Of a stretch of 64,000 nucleotides of DNA, positions 19,901 to 31,700 are shown piece after piece. The notes beneath the pieces are model-generated. The model ran no database searches and had not been told where the DNA came from. It saw nothing but the letters and a program-made list of their open reading frames with translations. The position numbers and the translations under genes are program-made. Within the stretch, counting starts at the first letter, position 1. Each line of letters starts with the position of its first letter. This DNA is from Pogostemon cablin (lineage: Eukaryota; Streptophyta; Magnoliopsida; Lamiales; Lamiaceae): positions 33,512,088-33,576,087 of the forward strand of contig CM042955.1 of assembly GCA_023678885.1 (NCBI GenBank). Reading direction: 5' to 3'.

Positions 19901-22900
19901 TCCACGAAGGTTCACAAGGTATCTGTGTTTGATGCATCCGAGAATTTCAAGCTCTCTCTCAAAAAAGCGATCTAAGCCCTCATTGACCTTCACAATCCTT
20001 TTCAAGGCAAATAGATTGCCATCATCCATTGCAAGTTTGTAGACAGTTCCAAAGCCTCCCACACCAATTATATGCTCTTCATTTAAAGTCTCTAATTTTT
20101 TTATGATGTCCTTTGAAGTGTAGGGCAGGTCCCCATGAAATATTACAACTGAGGCTCCTGAATCAACACCAAAACACAAGATTGAGTACTTACATGGATA
20201 AAAAGACCCAGCGATGTTATCAGCTAATAGTTTGCATATATGATATTTTTTTCATGCATTGGTACTTCTTCTATACCTCCACTGATATCCACAGCAAGGC
20301 CATTGGAATCATTTTTACCAAGCCTCTTGTATAGGAAACAGCCCCAGAAACACATAAGCGCCACCAGGAGCAAGACACCCACAGTGGCCAAAGCACTGAT
20401 CAGAAGCCTTCCTGAGTATTTCTTTTTGCCTTGGATTTGCACTAATAGTACAAAAAAGACAAGGTAATGCAATACTTAAGAAATGGATAACTGGAAAAGA
20501 TATAGTGAGTATAAGCCAATAACAAACTCCCAATCAAAAAATTACATAACTCATTCCAGTACCACAACTAACATTCAGCATCATCACGAGCTTATGGAAT
20601 ATTTCCAGAACTATTTCAAGATGAAGCAAACTTTACACAAATGTATATAAAAAATACTTAAATTGCAGATTAAGTCATTTTCTTCATTTTAAGAGGTGCA
20701 AATTCTTCCAAGATTAATCCCTCCAGCTTTGTTAATCTATACACTGATAAACCTTTATGGAGCGTGCCATTTTATAATTTCAGTTGGACAAGCTTATTAG
20801 AGGCACACCAAGGTTTTTCTGGCGCCCGTACATCTCTTGAGCATGAGGCACAATAAGTAGAATAAAACTGATATAACTGATTCAACTAAACATTAAATTT
20901 GAGTGATAGCATGTTAAATTTAATTAGCTACAGTTTGAATCAAATCAATACCTATATCTAATAAATGCAAGAGATTACTTTAATGCACATCCCATAGATT
21001 TCTTAAAGCTTAAAAACGCACATGTAAAAGCAAATAGACTAACAAACACAAATTCCACACATAATTAGAAGGGTTGGAGTAGAAAGCATTGTTCATGACC
21101 AAGCAACATCACAGGCCTTTAGTGATAGCGACGACCATCTTCCTCAGGAGGGAGAAAAGCGCCGTGCTATTATAATATCATTGAAGTCACCATGTTCCCA
21201 GCATCACTTCAATCAATACTTACACAGCTTAAGTAGCCGAAAGTTGGCCGAAATATAGGAATGGGGGCCTTTTCCGAACTAAGCTTCATATTCTCTATAG
21301 ATCTCTCCCAGAAAGTAAACATAAGCTTCCTTGTCCCTTCTTTTCTTACTCGGAAGAGAAATGTCATAACTAAATAGAGATACTACACAACTAGAATGAT
21401 AATACATGAACCACGCCCATGCAGAACACTGTACCTGAATTTGTAGGTTGTGAAAATGGTGGAGAACCACTACTAATCTTCTTGCATATCTGAATTTGTT
21501 TGCCACACAAACCCCGGTTTCCAACAAAGCTGCCAAGAGAATCAAATCATACATTCAAAGTACCAACTAGCATAGGTTAACCATATTTCATTGCTCTCGA
21601 TTACGAAGGTGCTCAGATACAAGCACACAAAACTAAAGATTTTCTTGTTATGCAAGGAAGAGAAGAGAATGAAAAAGAAATAGAATCAAATGGAGTATAA
21701 GAGAAGAATGGATTCATCTTTGCTTTTCTGAGTTTCCTCCATTTGAGAGAAATCCAACATAATATTTCATTATTCACACTCAAGGATAACAAAAATTAGT
21801 AGTATAACCCTTAAAAACAGAAAAGCAACCCCCCAAGGAACAAGCTAATAGCACAAGAAATGGAGATGGTATTGAACTAGGATTCACAAAATAAGCACAA
21901 GTCCCTTGTATAGTGCAAAGATAATCACTTACGAATCATTTTGGAAGTTTGCAAGAACACCATCAGAAGGTATTGGTCCCACCAGAAAATTTGTTGAAAC
22001 ATTGCTTTTTGATGATGACATGAGATAATGAATTAGGCTGATGAAAACACTTTAAAATGAACATGAACTGAAAAATAAATATTTCACTTACAAACTAGAA
22101 AGCTTGCTCAACTTCCCAAGTGAAGCAGGAATACTTCCACTCAAAGAATTGCTTGACAAATCACTGCAAAAATCAGAACGCCAATAAGAGATTAAATTTC
22201 AAAGATGGCCGTCACCCAGTTTATCCATTTTTTTGAGCGATAAAAAGGTGCATAGATATAATTTAAGACTGTTACAGGCCAGATCTCACAACTGGAAAGC
22301 AATCCTCATTAATGGAGAAATAAGGTGATGATTAATCCAGCTCAACGGTTGTATCATATATTCATGAATTAAACTTAATTATTTTATATCATAAGGATAC
22401 AATGATAGAGTTCAACCTTAACACCTGAACCGTAAGCTGAAGACAGAAAATCTAATGATAAAGATTTGTAACAGCTTTGCAGTGAAAATATACCATTTGT
22501 CTCATACTCCAACCCAGATGATAGAATGGTGAAGACTAGAGCATTAAAATTATTGATAGTCACCTTCAGGTACAGTTACTTACAAATTCTCAAGCTGAGA
22601 CAAGTTCCCTAGTTCACTTGGAATCATTCCACTTAAGTAGTTACCCTGCAAAAATCTGTAGAAAAAGAATAAGAAGAATAACATAGAACAAAAGATAAAC
22701 AGACGAAACAGAAAGATGACAAACAATAGAAAAAAGATGACAAACAATAGAAAAGGTTGCAGTTATCTAGATCATACTATGCTAGTCAATGATAAGAGAG
22801 AAAGTGATGCAACTATGCAGAGTCGCATAATACAGACAAGCCTATGGTCAACCTACCTAGGTTCCTCCAACAACCTAAGGAGTGTCTATGTTCAAAGAAA

Positions 22901-24955
22901 TTGCAGAAGAGACTATCTCATCATGACCCAAGTGCTTCATGCCAAAATACATCAAGGTGATTCAATTGACTTTACTTTCTTACTCAACCAAATGTTGAAA
23001 ATTCAATAACACTGACATTCACAAGCGTTTTTTAGGCGCACAACAGATATATGTGTGATTTTTAGGTGTCCTACACACATATGACATACTTTGGCATATG
23101 GAAGCTCTCGCTCACTGCATTCAATGCCTGGAAATTATAAATTTCATCATGGTCAGCAGCCTACCTTTCAAATGTGTGTGAAAAATGCTTTAAAATAAAT
23201 GAGGTTCAGGTAAAATAACTATTAGATCATTGATATTACATCAGGTAAAATGGCATCCACATCCATGTCAGCAGAATTCAAATTTTAATAACTTAAGAAT
23301 TTTACGATAAAAAATCTTACAATGATTGCAATTGTGTACAGTTCCCAAGTTCTGGAGGAATTTCCCCATATAAATTGTTTCCATGAAGAGCTCTACAAAC
23401 AAGTACTTCATATCATCATCAGCAGGTTCAGTTAAGAATCTAAAGATGCCAAACAAGAAGAAGCATAGTGTCCTCACAGAATTTGCAGGCTTTCTAACTT
23501 TCCAATGTCAGGTGATATGGATCCACTCAACTTGTGGTTGTGAAGGATCCTGCACCACAATATCATGCAAACTTAAGACATATATTCGCGCACAAAACTT
23601 GGCTTTCAATCAACCTAACATAATCTGTAATATTAAGTTAAAGGAAATAGTTCACTTACAGTAAGAACAATAAAACTTCTGAGAAATAACAAGAGAAAAC
23701 TTATTGATAAAAAAAAAAAGAGCAAAGTAATATGAGCACAGGCCCTTATACCTAATGAGAAAAAAGTGAGAGCAAATTCCATTTCAAATATAATAATACT
23801 TTAGAACACATAACTAAGGAGTTGTTTCTTTAAGTTATATAATTGGTATCTCAAAGTGCAGTTATTCGTAGTTGTAATGGAGGTAAGATTTAGTGATTTT
23901 GGTACTTAAGTCCCCCAACGCACCAATTTATTGATAGGCAACATATGGACCCTATGCATATTAGCAAAAGTGAGTAAAATTGAACAAGAAGATATAAATA
24001 AGATATGGAAGATTCGAAGAATAAAACAAAAGCTAACTTGATGGCTAAGGTTTAAATTCATAAAAGATTTTTTTTAAGGGAATAATTAAGAGAGATAAGT
24101 ATTAGTTTAAAAAGAAGTACCAAATCAGAATGAAAAAGCACATGAATTTATGTTTAGGGTGAGTAATGTGTAATTGGATGGGCCTCTAATGTGACTCTAG
24201 AGTTGGATCACCAGACACTAGAGGTCTAAACACGTTGCTTGCAAGATATTTTCATCTTCTAGAAAATTAAAATTATGAATCAGATTAAAATGCTGATGGT
24301 ATCATCACTAAAATACTGATACATGCATTTCAGAAAGATTTCAAGACATCTGAGGTATCAAGGAATTTACAAGGCTATAACTCTCTTCGACTTCAAGTCA
24401 CATTTTACTCCTTTCCACCTGCATGGGTCCACATCTTCTGGTCTCCACTGTTGCAGAATACCATCTGAACTAATAATGGTTGTCCTTAAGTTGACAAGAG
24501 CTTGACCTGCAAATCAAAAAGGACAAATGTAACCCATCCTGCTTCACAATACCGCTTTCAAAATACTCATCAAAGCTTGACTATTGTCATTTCTTTATCC
24601 ATTTCGCACACAGTAACAGCATGACCTTTCAAGTTTCAACACCTTGCTTCCAAAACCAAGGGCAACATATTTAATAACAAATGAAAGTTTCTACGAGCTA
24701 CACATGATATAGAAGCCCAACCAATTGAAAGCAGACACATTTTGTGACCATTCTGTTTGACATTATGTTGTTAACCATTCTCCATCTATGCTAAGTAGAT
24801 ATATTCTCACTTGGCTAAACTCATAAAAAATAAATGCTTGATTAATGATTGACAAGCATACCATCAGGACTGAGAGCTTCAGGATCTTCTGACAGACAGT
24901 AAATCAATAGGATGCATAAAAGCACCTGCCAGAAATTAATATGGAAACTGCTCAT
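16914..24955 (-). CDS. FEI: FEI1/FEI2-like leucine-rich-repeat receptor kinase, 13 coding exons
   Basis: Exons on the minus strand: 24955-24862, 24506-24371, 23549-23478, 23392-23321, 22655-22584, 22163-22092, 22004-21933, 21529-21435, 20441-20277, 20157-19825, 19493-19248, 18894-18761 and 17132-16914. They sum to 1782 nt, 593 codons plus TGA, close to the ~590 residues of Arabidopsis FEI proteins, with no stop or shift. Order: signal peptide (FWQVLLCILLIYCLS), LRR N-cap (WRPEDVDPCRWKGVKCD), five LRRs each on a 72-bp exon, one TM helix (~241-266), then an RD kinase with GVGGFGTVY (~315), ALK Lys (~336), HRD (~429), DFG (~449) and the C-terminus SDFYDSSSD. FEI kinases act at the plasma membrane in root cell-wall synthesis and cellulose deposition; the same role here is inferred. 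Start chosen: the only ATG giving a signal peptide in frame with the N-cap. Confidence 0.95.
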
Positions 24956-25074
24956 TTTGGTGCTAGTCACACATAATAATTATTGCTTAGAACATCCACT
25001 CGACAAAATTTCCCAAGACATCTGGAAATCATGTTGGTGACACCGACAGTCAAGAGATTGCCAGAAAAAACATC
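24956..25074 (-). other. 5' UTR segment of the FEI-like gene
   Basis: On the minus strand an acceptor-like TTTTGCAG precedes base 25074, so an untranslated exon portion probably runs from there to the ATG at 24955. The first untranslated exon would lie further upstream, perhaps in the CT-rich block around 26500-26700. Inference from splice-site pattern only. Confidence 0.4.
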
Positions 25075-26578
25075 CTGCAAAACAAAATTAATATCTTTAA
25101 TTTAGTACACTAAGAAAAAAAAATCAAAAGTCGAGATGTTTTAAATTAATTATAATTTTTGTCTTACAGGAATAAATTTTCATTCATAGTGCAGCAAGCA
25201 TAATAGATAAAAGAGAAAATTTCACATGCATGACAATTTGACAATGTACGACAGTTGACAGTCATTACCAGGGACACCCACTTTTCTTCAAATGCAAGCA
25301 AAAGTTACAATACCAATAAAATTTTGTTCCGAGAGTTTTAGACGAGACTGAAACTGGTTAAGAGTCAGAAAGCCAGAAACTAAACATTCCTTCTCATAAC
25401 AATCAAATACAAAACTAAGCAGAAAGCATGACCATGCAAGCGATCAACACATCAATATAATATTCGTGACAATCACCAAATATGAAATTTCAAGAACTGA
25501 CAAACGTTTAAGACTCAATGCTTTTAATGCTAAGAACGTAATCATCAAAACAAACGTCAACTAAACATCTAATATCAACCATGGCCTTCGCAAAGGAAAA
25601 TTAATTAAGTTACAATTTCCCAATGTATTAAAAACCATATACAGAACTTATTAGAATAAAAGTACACAATCAATGCTCACCAATCAAGTTTATCCCCTAG
25701 ACATATGGATTATAATGTCTTCGCAATAAAACAATTTCATTAACATATATCTTAAACCATGCCCATTCAATTACTTCAGCCTGCTTGGAGGATAGCCTAA
25801 AAATAATATCTTGAATCTGAAACATACAAGCTTCGCCTCGGAAAATTTTACCCAGAGATAGGTATGAAGCACGAATAGACTTAACTTTGGATCTAAAATA
25901 TTGCAGATTTCAGGAGAAAGAAAACTTACCCTCTAGACCCTCATTACTCGATATCTTTTTCATGCCTACCCCTTCATCAGTGTACAATGAGTCCCAGTGC
26001 TCCCACTCTAAATTTTCATTCTAAAGAATCTTCCAGGTTACCATATACTTTCCACAACAGTTACCACAAACACAATAAATAACATCCACATGGGACATGG
26101 TAGAAGTATCAAGTATATAAGTATGCATGACAGAGAGAAAGTAAGACACGCATTAATAATCAAACATTGAAATCAAAGAATGGGATCAAAGGTATAAACA
26201 ATTTAATAAACTTGCATAATTTAGCCACAAAACATGGGTTTTCCCATTAAGCACCACAATTTTTCAGCAATTCCTCAATCAAACCAATAAATGTACAACC
26301 TTTAGAAGCACAGAAGCAACAAGTGACCAAGTAAGAATGGTTTTAGTAACTGTTGAGCAGGATATCCAAATGATCCTACAGCCATACAATATTGATAAGC
26401 CACCAGCAATGACAAACAAATATGACAGAGAACAAATGTACACCAGATAGTAGTAATTTTAGGAAACTTAAAAATGAGCGAAGAAATACTTGATATGGAG
26501 CAGGAGTTGGAACAGAATTTATGCAAATTCAGAGGCAGAAGGAAATAGAGGATGCGGGTGTAAAGTTAAGGTATGGAA
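25075..26578. other. presumed 5' intron / upstream region of the FEI-like gene
   Basis: No coding sequence or bounded repeat was recognised. It is AT-rich and lies between the acceptor-like site at 25075 and the CT/GA-rich block near 26620, so it may be a leader intron. Confidence 0.35.
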
Positions 26579-26690
26579 AGGGGAAGGGGTGGGGTGGGGC
26601 GGGGCGATGACCGTTTGCATGTAAAGAGAGAGAGAGGGAGAGTGTGCCCTGACTGACACTGAGAGAGAGAGAGAGAGAGAGGAGAGAGTA
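26579..26690. promoter_or_regulatory. G-quadruplex-prone tract plus (GA)n repeats near the presumed FEI transcription start
   Basis: On the + strand five runs of four G, separated by one or two bases, occupy 26580-26603. Two GA-repeat blocks follow at 26625-26641 and 26661-26688. On the gene's sense strand these are C-rich and CT-rich, and CT microsatellites are common in plant 5' leaders. Position of the transcription start is inferred. Confidence 0.4.
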
Positions 26691-27035
26691 GACAGAAGCT
26701 CGGAATTCAAAGGGCGAACCCAATGTGGACAGGCACGTGAGAGTGCGATGCCTTACACGTGTGACCGACACTCCACATGCCTCGCCTCTATGCAAATTAG
26801 ATTTTTTTGCTGTCTAGTCTCTTTTTTTTTTTTCTCCAAGAAAATTTAGTGAAATAATCGAGCAACAACGCTTATAATTATCGCATTAAAATTTCATTCA
26901 TAAATTTATACTCGACCTTAAGGTGGATGGGGTTATTTTCATGATTCAAATTATTGTCCTACCCTTCAAAAAAAATTTCTCTCTCTAGGGTTTCTCTCAT
27001 TTTGTTATCTTTTGATCATCGTTTAACTTTCCAAC

Positions 27036-28776
27036 ATGGAGGAGCCGCCTACCGACGGCCCCTTCCACCCCCTGCATCCAGTCTCCATCATGTTCCTCCT
27101 TCCTCGACGCTTCCTCCGTTCGAGGAATTGCTTTATCAAAACCGCGCTAACGCCGGCAACACCATCCCGCCGAGTCAGACTATCGATCGTCTGAACATTG
27201 GTTCCATTCCTACGGATGCATTCCAGAATACCTCAGATCGTGTTCCTGGATTTACACAGCCTGCAAATCCTAACTTGCAGCACAAGCAACCCCCCGGGTT
27301 TGATCGAAACCCTAACACGCATAATGGATCCCGGCCTGATTTTAATGTGAAAGATTCCTACGCCTCTCACGCTAGGGATGCTGGAGATCCATTCGGTCGT
27401 GTGAAGAGGGCCATATGCAAGGGATTCCACGGGGATCCTGTGGCGAGGCCCATAGAAAAAACAGGTGATATCTTGACACTATCAATTAACAAATCATTCT
27501 ATGAAACTAGTAAAAATTTATTCTCTAAATTTGTTATAATCAGGGCCTTGAATGAGAAGGGAACCAAGCCTCTTTCCCAAATTGAGGTTGATAACTTGTT
27601 GAAGAAGATGCTAACTATCAAGGAGTTGTTGATCATCCCGCTTGGCCGAGGGTATTATTCTATCATGATTGATAGTGATGAACAGAGACCTCCCTTTTGA
27701 AGCTTAAATTTGTTGACATGGGGAAAGTTCAGTTGAGAATACAGCAATGGTCTCCGTCTTTCAATCCCTGCAAGATCAAGTCTTTTATTGTCCCTATTTG
27801 GATCAGAATTTATAAACTCCCTCTGGAGCTTTGCCATGAAGAGGTGATAAAGAGTGTGGCTCGTGCTGTAGGGATGCCAGTCCGAATCGATACTAAATCT
27901 TTAGATGGCTCAACAGGTCACTTTGCTAGGGCCTTGGTCGAAGCTGATGTGCAGGAGGAGCTCCCTAGTTCCTTGAACATTGATACTTCGGAGAGCATCA
28001 TCCGAGTATCTTTTGGCTATGAGTATATCCCGGAATATTGCAAATTTTGTAAAATATTAGGGCATGGTGTGTTGGCCTGTTTCAAGAAGCAAAACAAACA
28101 AAATCGTTACAGGGAGAATGGGAAAACTAAAGCTGAGGCTAATAAGGATTTCGTGGCACCTTCTAAGGTTTGGAAACATAAAGATCCGCCTCCACAGCCG
28201 GTTCCTACTTTTAATAAATTTTCCAACCTTGATCAGAAGGATAGAGAGGATTTTGAGGATGCTGAACATTATTTGAAAGTACAGGAAGATTGCCATGGGG
28301 TGCCTGTTGACCCTAAGGATCGCCAAGATAAGGACAGTCATGGGGATGATAGCGGGGTTGATTCAGAAGAAGAGGGAAGATCTCATGGGAGAGAGGATGA
28401 TGAGGTTAATTCTGATGGTAAGAATGATGAGGAAGAAGAGGAGGAAGTTGGACAACATACAGATGATGAGAATGCACACAAATTGGCGTTAGTTGTTCGG
28501 GAAGAGGAACCAATTCCAGTTGCAGTTTTAAGTCCGGGAGGGGTTGTTGATTTATCTAACCAGATTGTGGTTCACGACCATAAGCCCTCAGTGTGGAAAA
28601 CCAGTAACAGTGCCTCGACATTTATTCGGCCAGACCCTCCTGTTACTCATTTCCGTGTACTGGATATGCCAGGAGTCAAGCATGACTTACCTAAGAATAA
28701 ACAATCCAAGAACATGAACTCTGCTTCTTCGAAAGAATGGGGAAGTTCTGGTAAACCGCCGAAGTACGATAAATAA
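27036..28776 (+). pseudogene. LINE-A ORF1 (DUF4283 plus CCHC zinc knuckle), frameshifted
   Basis: The leader has an ATG at 27036 in a frame that closes after about 50 codons; the conserved text lies in the neighbouring frame (26954-27700) and then, after a one-base shift near 27690, in the frame 27697-28776. The order is a Pro-rich N-terminus, a DUF4283 RNA-binding-like domain (NLFSKFVIIRALNEKG to GHFARALVEADV, about 27510-27955), and a CCHC knuckle CKFCKILGHGVLAC (C-X2-C-X4-H-X4-C, about 28040-28081). A strongly acidic tail (28240-28470) follows. Such proteins coat LINE RNA for reverse transcription. At least two frame disruptions make it non-functional. It is followed within a few bases by ORF2. 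Confidence 0.85.
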
Positions 28777-28779
28777 TAA

Positions 28780-31700
28780 AAGTACTTTTTTGGAATGTTA
28801 GAGGGGTTGGTGGGAAGCCAACTCAGAATGTCATAGGACAACTATGCAACAAAAATAAAGCAGCTTGGTTAGCTCTTGCTGAGCCAAAGGTGTTATACAA
28901 GTCTGTCCCCGGGCATGTGTGGTCTCGTCTTGGGCTTATTCTTGTCGGACATAATCACAGAGATAATCTTCGACCTAACATATGGGTTTTCTACAATCCA
29001 TCAGTTATTTCTAATATACAGGTTGCCTTCTCCTCCTTTCAAATTATGATATTTGATTTTATTCATAATCCTGCCAATTATCGTTTTGGGTTTGTGCATG
29101 CGAGCACGGATCATATTGCCCGACGATAGATTTGGTGCGACATCACTTCTATCTAAGTAATAAAATGATGCTTATTGGTGACTTTAATTCTGTCATGGGT
29201 TCTCATGAATGCCTTCATAATACTCGACATGATAATTTGGGTCCAGCGGAATTCAGAGAATTTCTTAACACTTCGGGCTTGCACGACTTGGACCTGCAGG
29301 GTGCAAAGTTCACTTGGGTGAGTAGGTCAGCCACTAGAGGCATGAGGGCATCTAGAATTGATAGAGTGCTTGTGGATGATGGGTTTTTAGATGCCTGGGA
29401 TTGTATTGAAAATTCAGTCTTAACAAGATATGAGTCGGACCACACCCCGATTCTTGTCTCTTGTAAGCAATGGGAGAGCTCTCCAAGGCCGTTTAGATTA
29501 GAAGATGTGGCTGCAAGACACAGGATTCTATGTTTTAGCTGAGACATCATGGAAGGAGCCTGTTTTACAAGGAGATCCTATTACGCAATTTGCTATCAAA
29601 CTGCGAAGATTGAAATTGGTGATTAAAAGCTGGAATCTGAGTACTTTCGGGAATGTCTTTGATGAGGTGGATGCAGCTTGGCACTCATTGAGGGAGGTTT
29701 AGATTAGAGTTGGGGTTGAGAGAGATAATGAGGATTTCTTTCTCCAGGAGGTAGATGCCCATATGGCTTTGAATAAGGCGCTCACTAATAAATATGAGTT
29801 TCTTGGTTAGAAAAGTAGAGCATCGTGGTTAAAGGATGGGGACAGAAAAATAAATTTTTTCATAAATATCGCAGGGTTCAGCGTTCTAAATTTGCTATCA
29901 CCAGTATGGAGGTTCAAGGGAATGTAACGGATGACAAAGGTAGGATTGCACAACATGTTGTGCAATATTATACACGCCTCTTCCATAAGCTAGAAGATGT
30001 TCAGGGGTGGGAGCAGTTAGAATTTATTAACAACTTCATCCGGGAGGAAGATAATAACATTCTTGCAGCAACACCAGACTTGGGGAAGATTAAGACAGCG
30101 GTCATGGAACTCTCAGCAGACAGTGCTCCAGGCCCAGATGGTTTTGGGGGTTCATTCTATCAAAAGTGCTGGCATTTTATAGAGGATGATCTTTGTCATG
30201 CTATAAGGTTTTTCTTCACGCATTCAATTTTGCCAGGGGACATGAATTGCAATTTCATAGTACTTGTTTCAAAGGTGGAAGGTGCTAAGAAAGTTGAGGA
30301 TTATAGGCCGATCAATTTATGCAATTTCCTGTTCAAAATCATCACAAAGATTCTAGCATCGCGCATAGGGCCAATCTTATCGGAACATTTAAGTTGCAAT
30401 CAGTTTAGGTTTATCCCGGCTAGAAGCATTCACAACTGTATTGCTGTAGCTTTGAAAAGTTTCAATTGTCTTAACAGCTCTAGACGTGGAGGGGTAGGGT
30501 TCAAGATTGATATTAGAAAAGCTTTTAACACTCTTCGTTGGGATTTTGTTTTGTATGTGCTATCTAAGATGGGGTTTATAGCAAGTTTGTGGGTTGGATT
30601 TCTCGTAACTTTGAATCAGCTAAAGTATCAGTTCTTGTTAATGGGAGTCCTGAGGGTTCTTTTGATTGTGGGAAAGGGGTCAAGCAAGGTGATCCGTTAT
30701 TTTCTTTACTTTTTTGTATTGCAGAAGAGGTGTTGGATTGATGGATTGAACACAGAATTAGGACATGGGACATCACGCATGCCCTAGCCAACAGGTTTAC
30801 TTCTTTGCCCCCATATCTTTTTTATGCGGATGATATTGTGTTATTTTGTCAAGGGGATGAAAAATCGATTGATGGGATTCGAGAGACTCTACACGCTTAT
30901 GCGAATATCTCGGATCAAGAGTTTTAACCCACAGAAATCAAAGGTCTTTTTTGGATCACATGTTAAGTCGGTAGTAAAGAGAAAGATTATTAATGACTTA
31001 ATGATTCAAGAGGGAATATTTCCTTTTAAATATTTGGGTGCCCCAAAGAGATAGTACCACTACAAGAAAATGGGCCAATAATGACGGAATTTTAATGACA
31101 TGAGCAAAAATTCATCAATAAATGTAATTTTTAATGAGAGGAATGAGAAAAAGAGTATAGAATTAATGAGAGCCCTTATTTCCTCTCATTAGTATTAATA
31201 ACCCCCTCATTAAAACAAGCCATTTGAGTAGCCTCTCATTATTGGTATACATTTTTCCCACCAATTTTTTTATTCAATAAAAAAAAGTCAATTATTCCCT
31301 CCATTGTTTTTATTTATTAAAAAAAATAGAAATAAAATCAATTATGCTAACTAAAAGGGGTAAATGTTAATATTTCAAAACCTTCCAAACTTTACCCTGC
31401 GAGAAACCCTTGTCCTAGAAACCCTTGGAGATTCACGTAGCCACGTCGGAGAGTTGCGGGTCAGGCAAAGGTCGTAGAGTTGCGGGTTTGGAAGTCGGCG
31501 GCGTCCTTGAGAGGTTGAATTTCTCTTATTCTAATTTCTTAAACTTCAATATCTCCCTCTCTGTATCTATGTTGCAAGAGTTTGGGTGTGTACGAAGGGT
31601 TTAGGTAGGAGAAGAAGTTGTGATAGGCTGATTTTCTTCATTGGATGTTTAATAATCTCAAATTCTGAAAGGGGTTGGTTATTTTCTTCTATGTTACTCT

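Noticed and set aside
29825..30787. 320-codon frame as an independent gene
   Set aside because: It is the reverse transcriptase part of LINE-A ORF2, with shifts on both sides.
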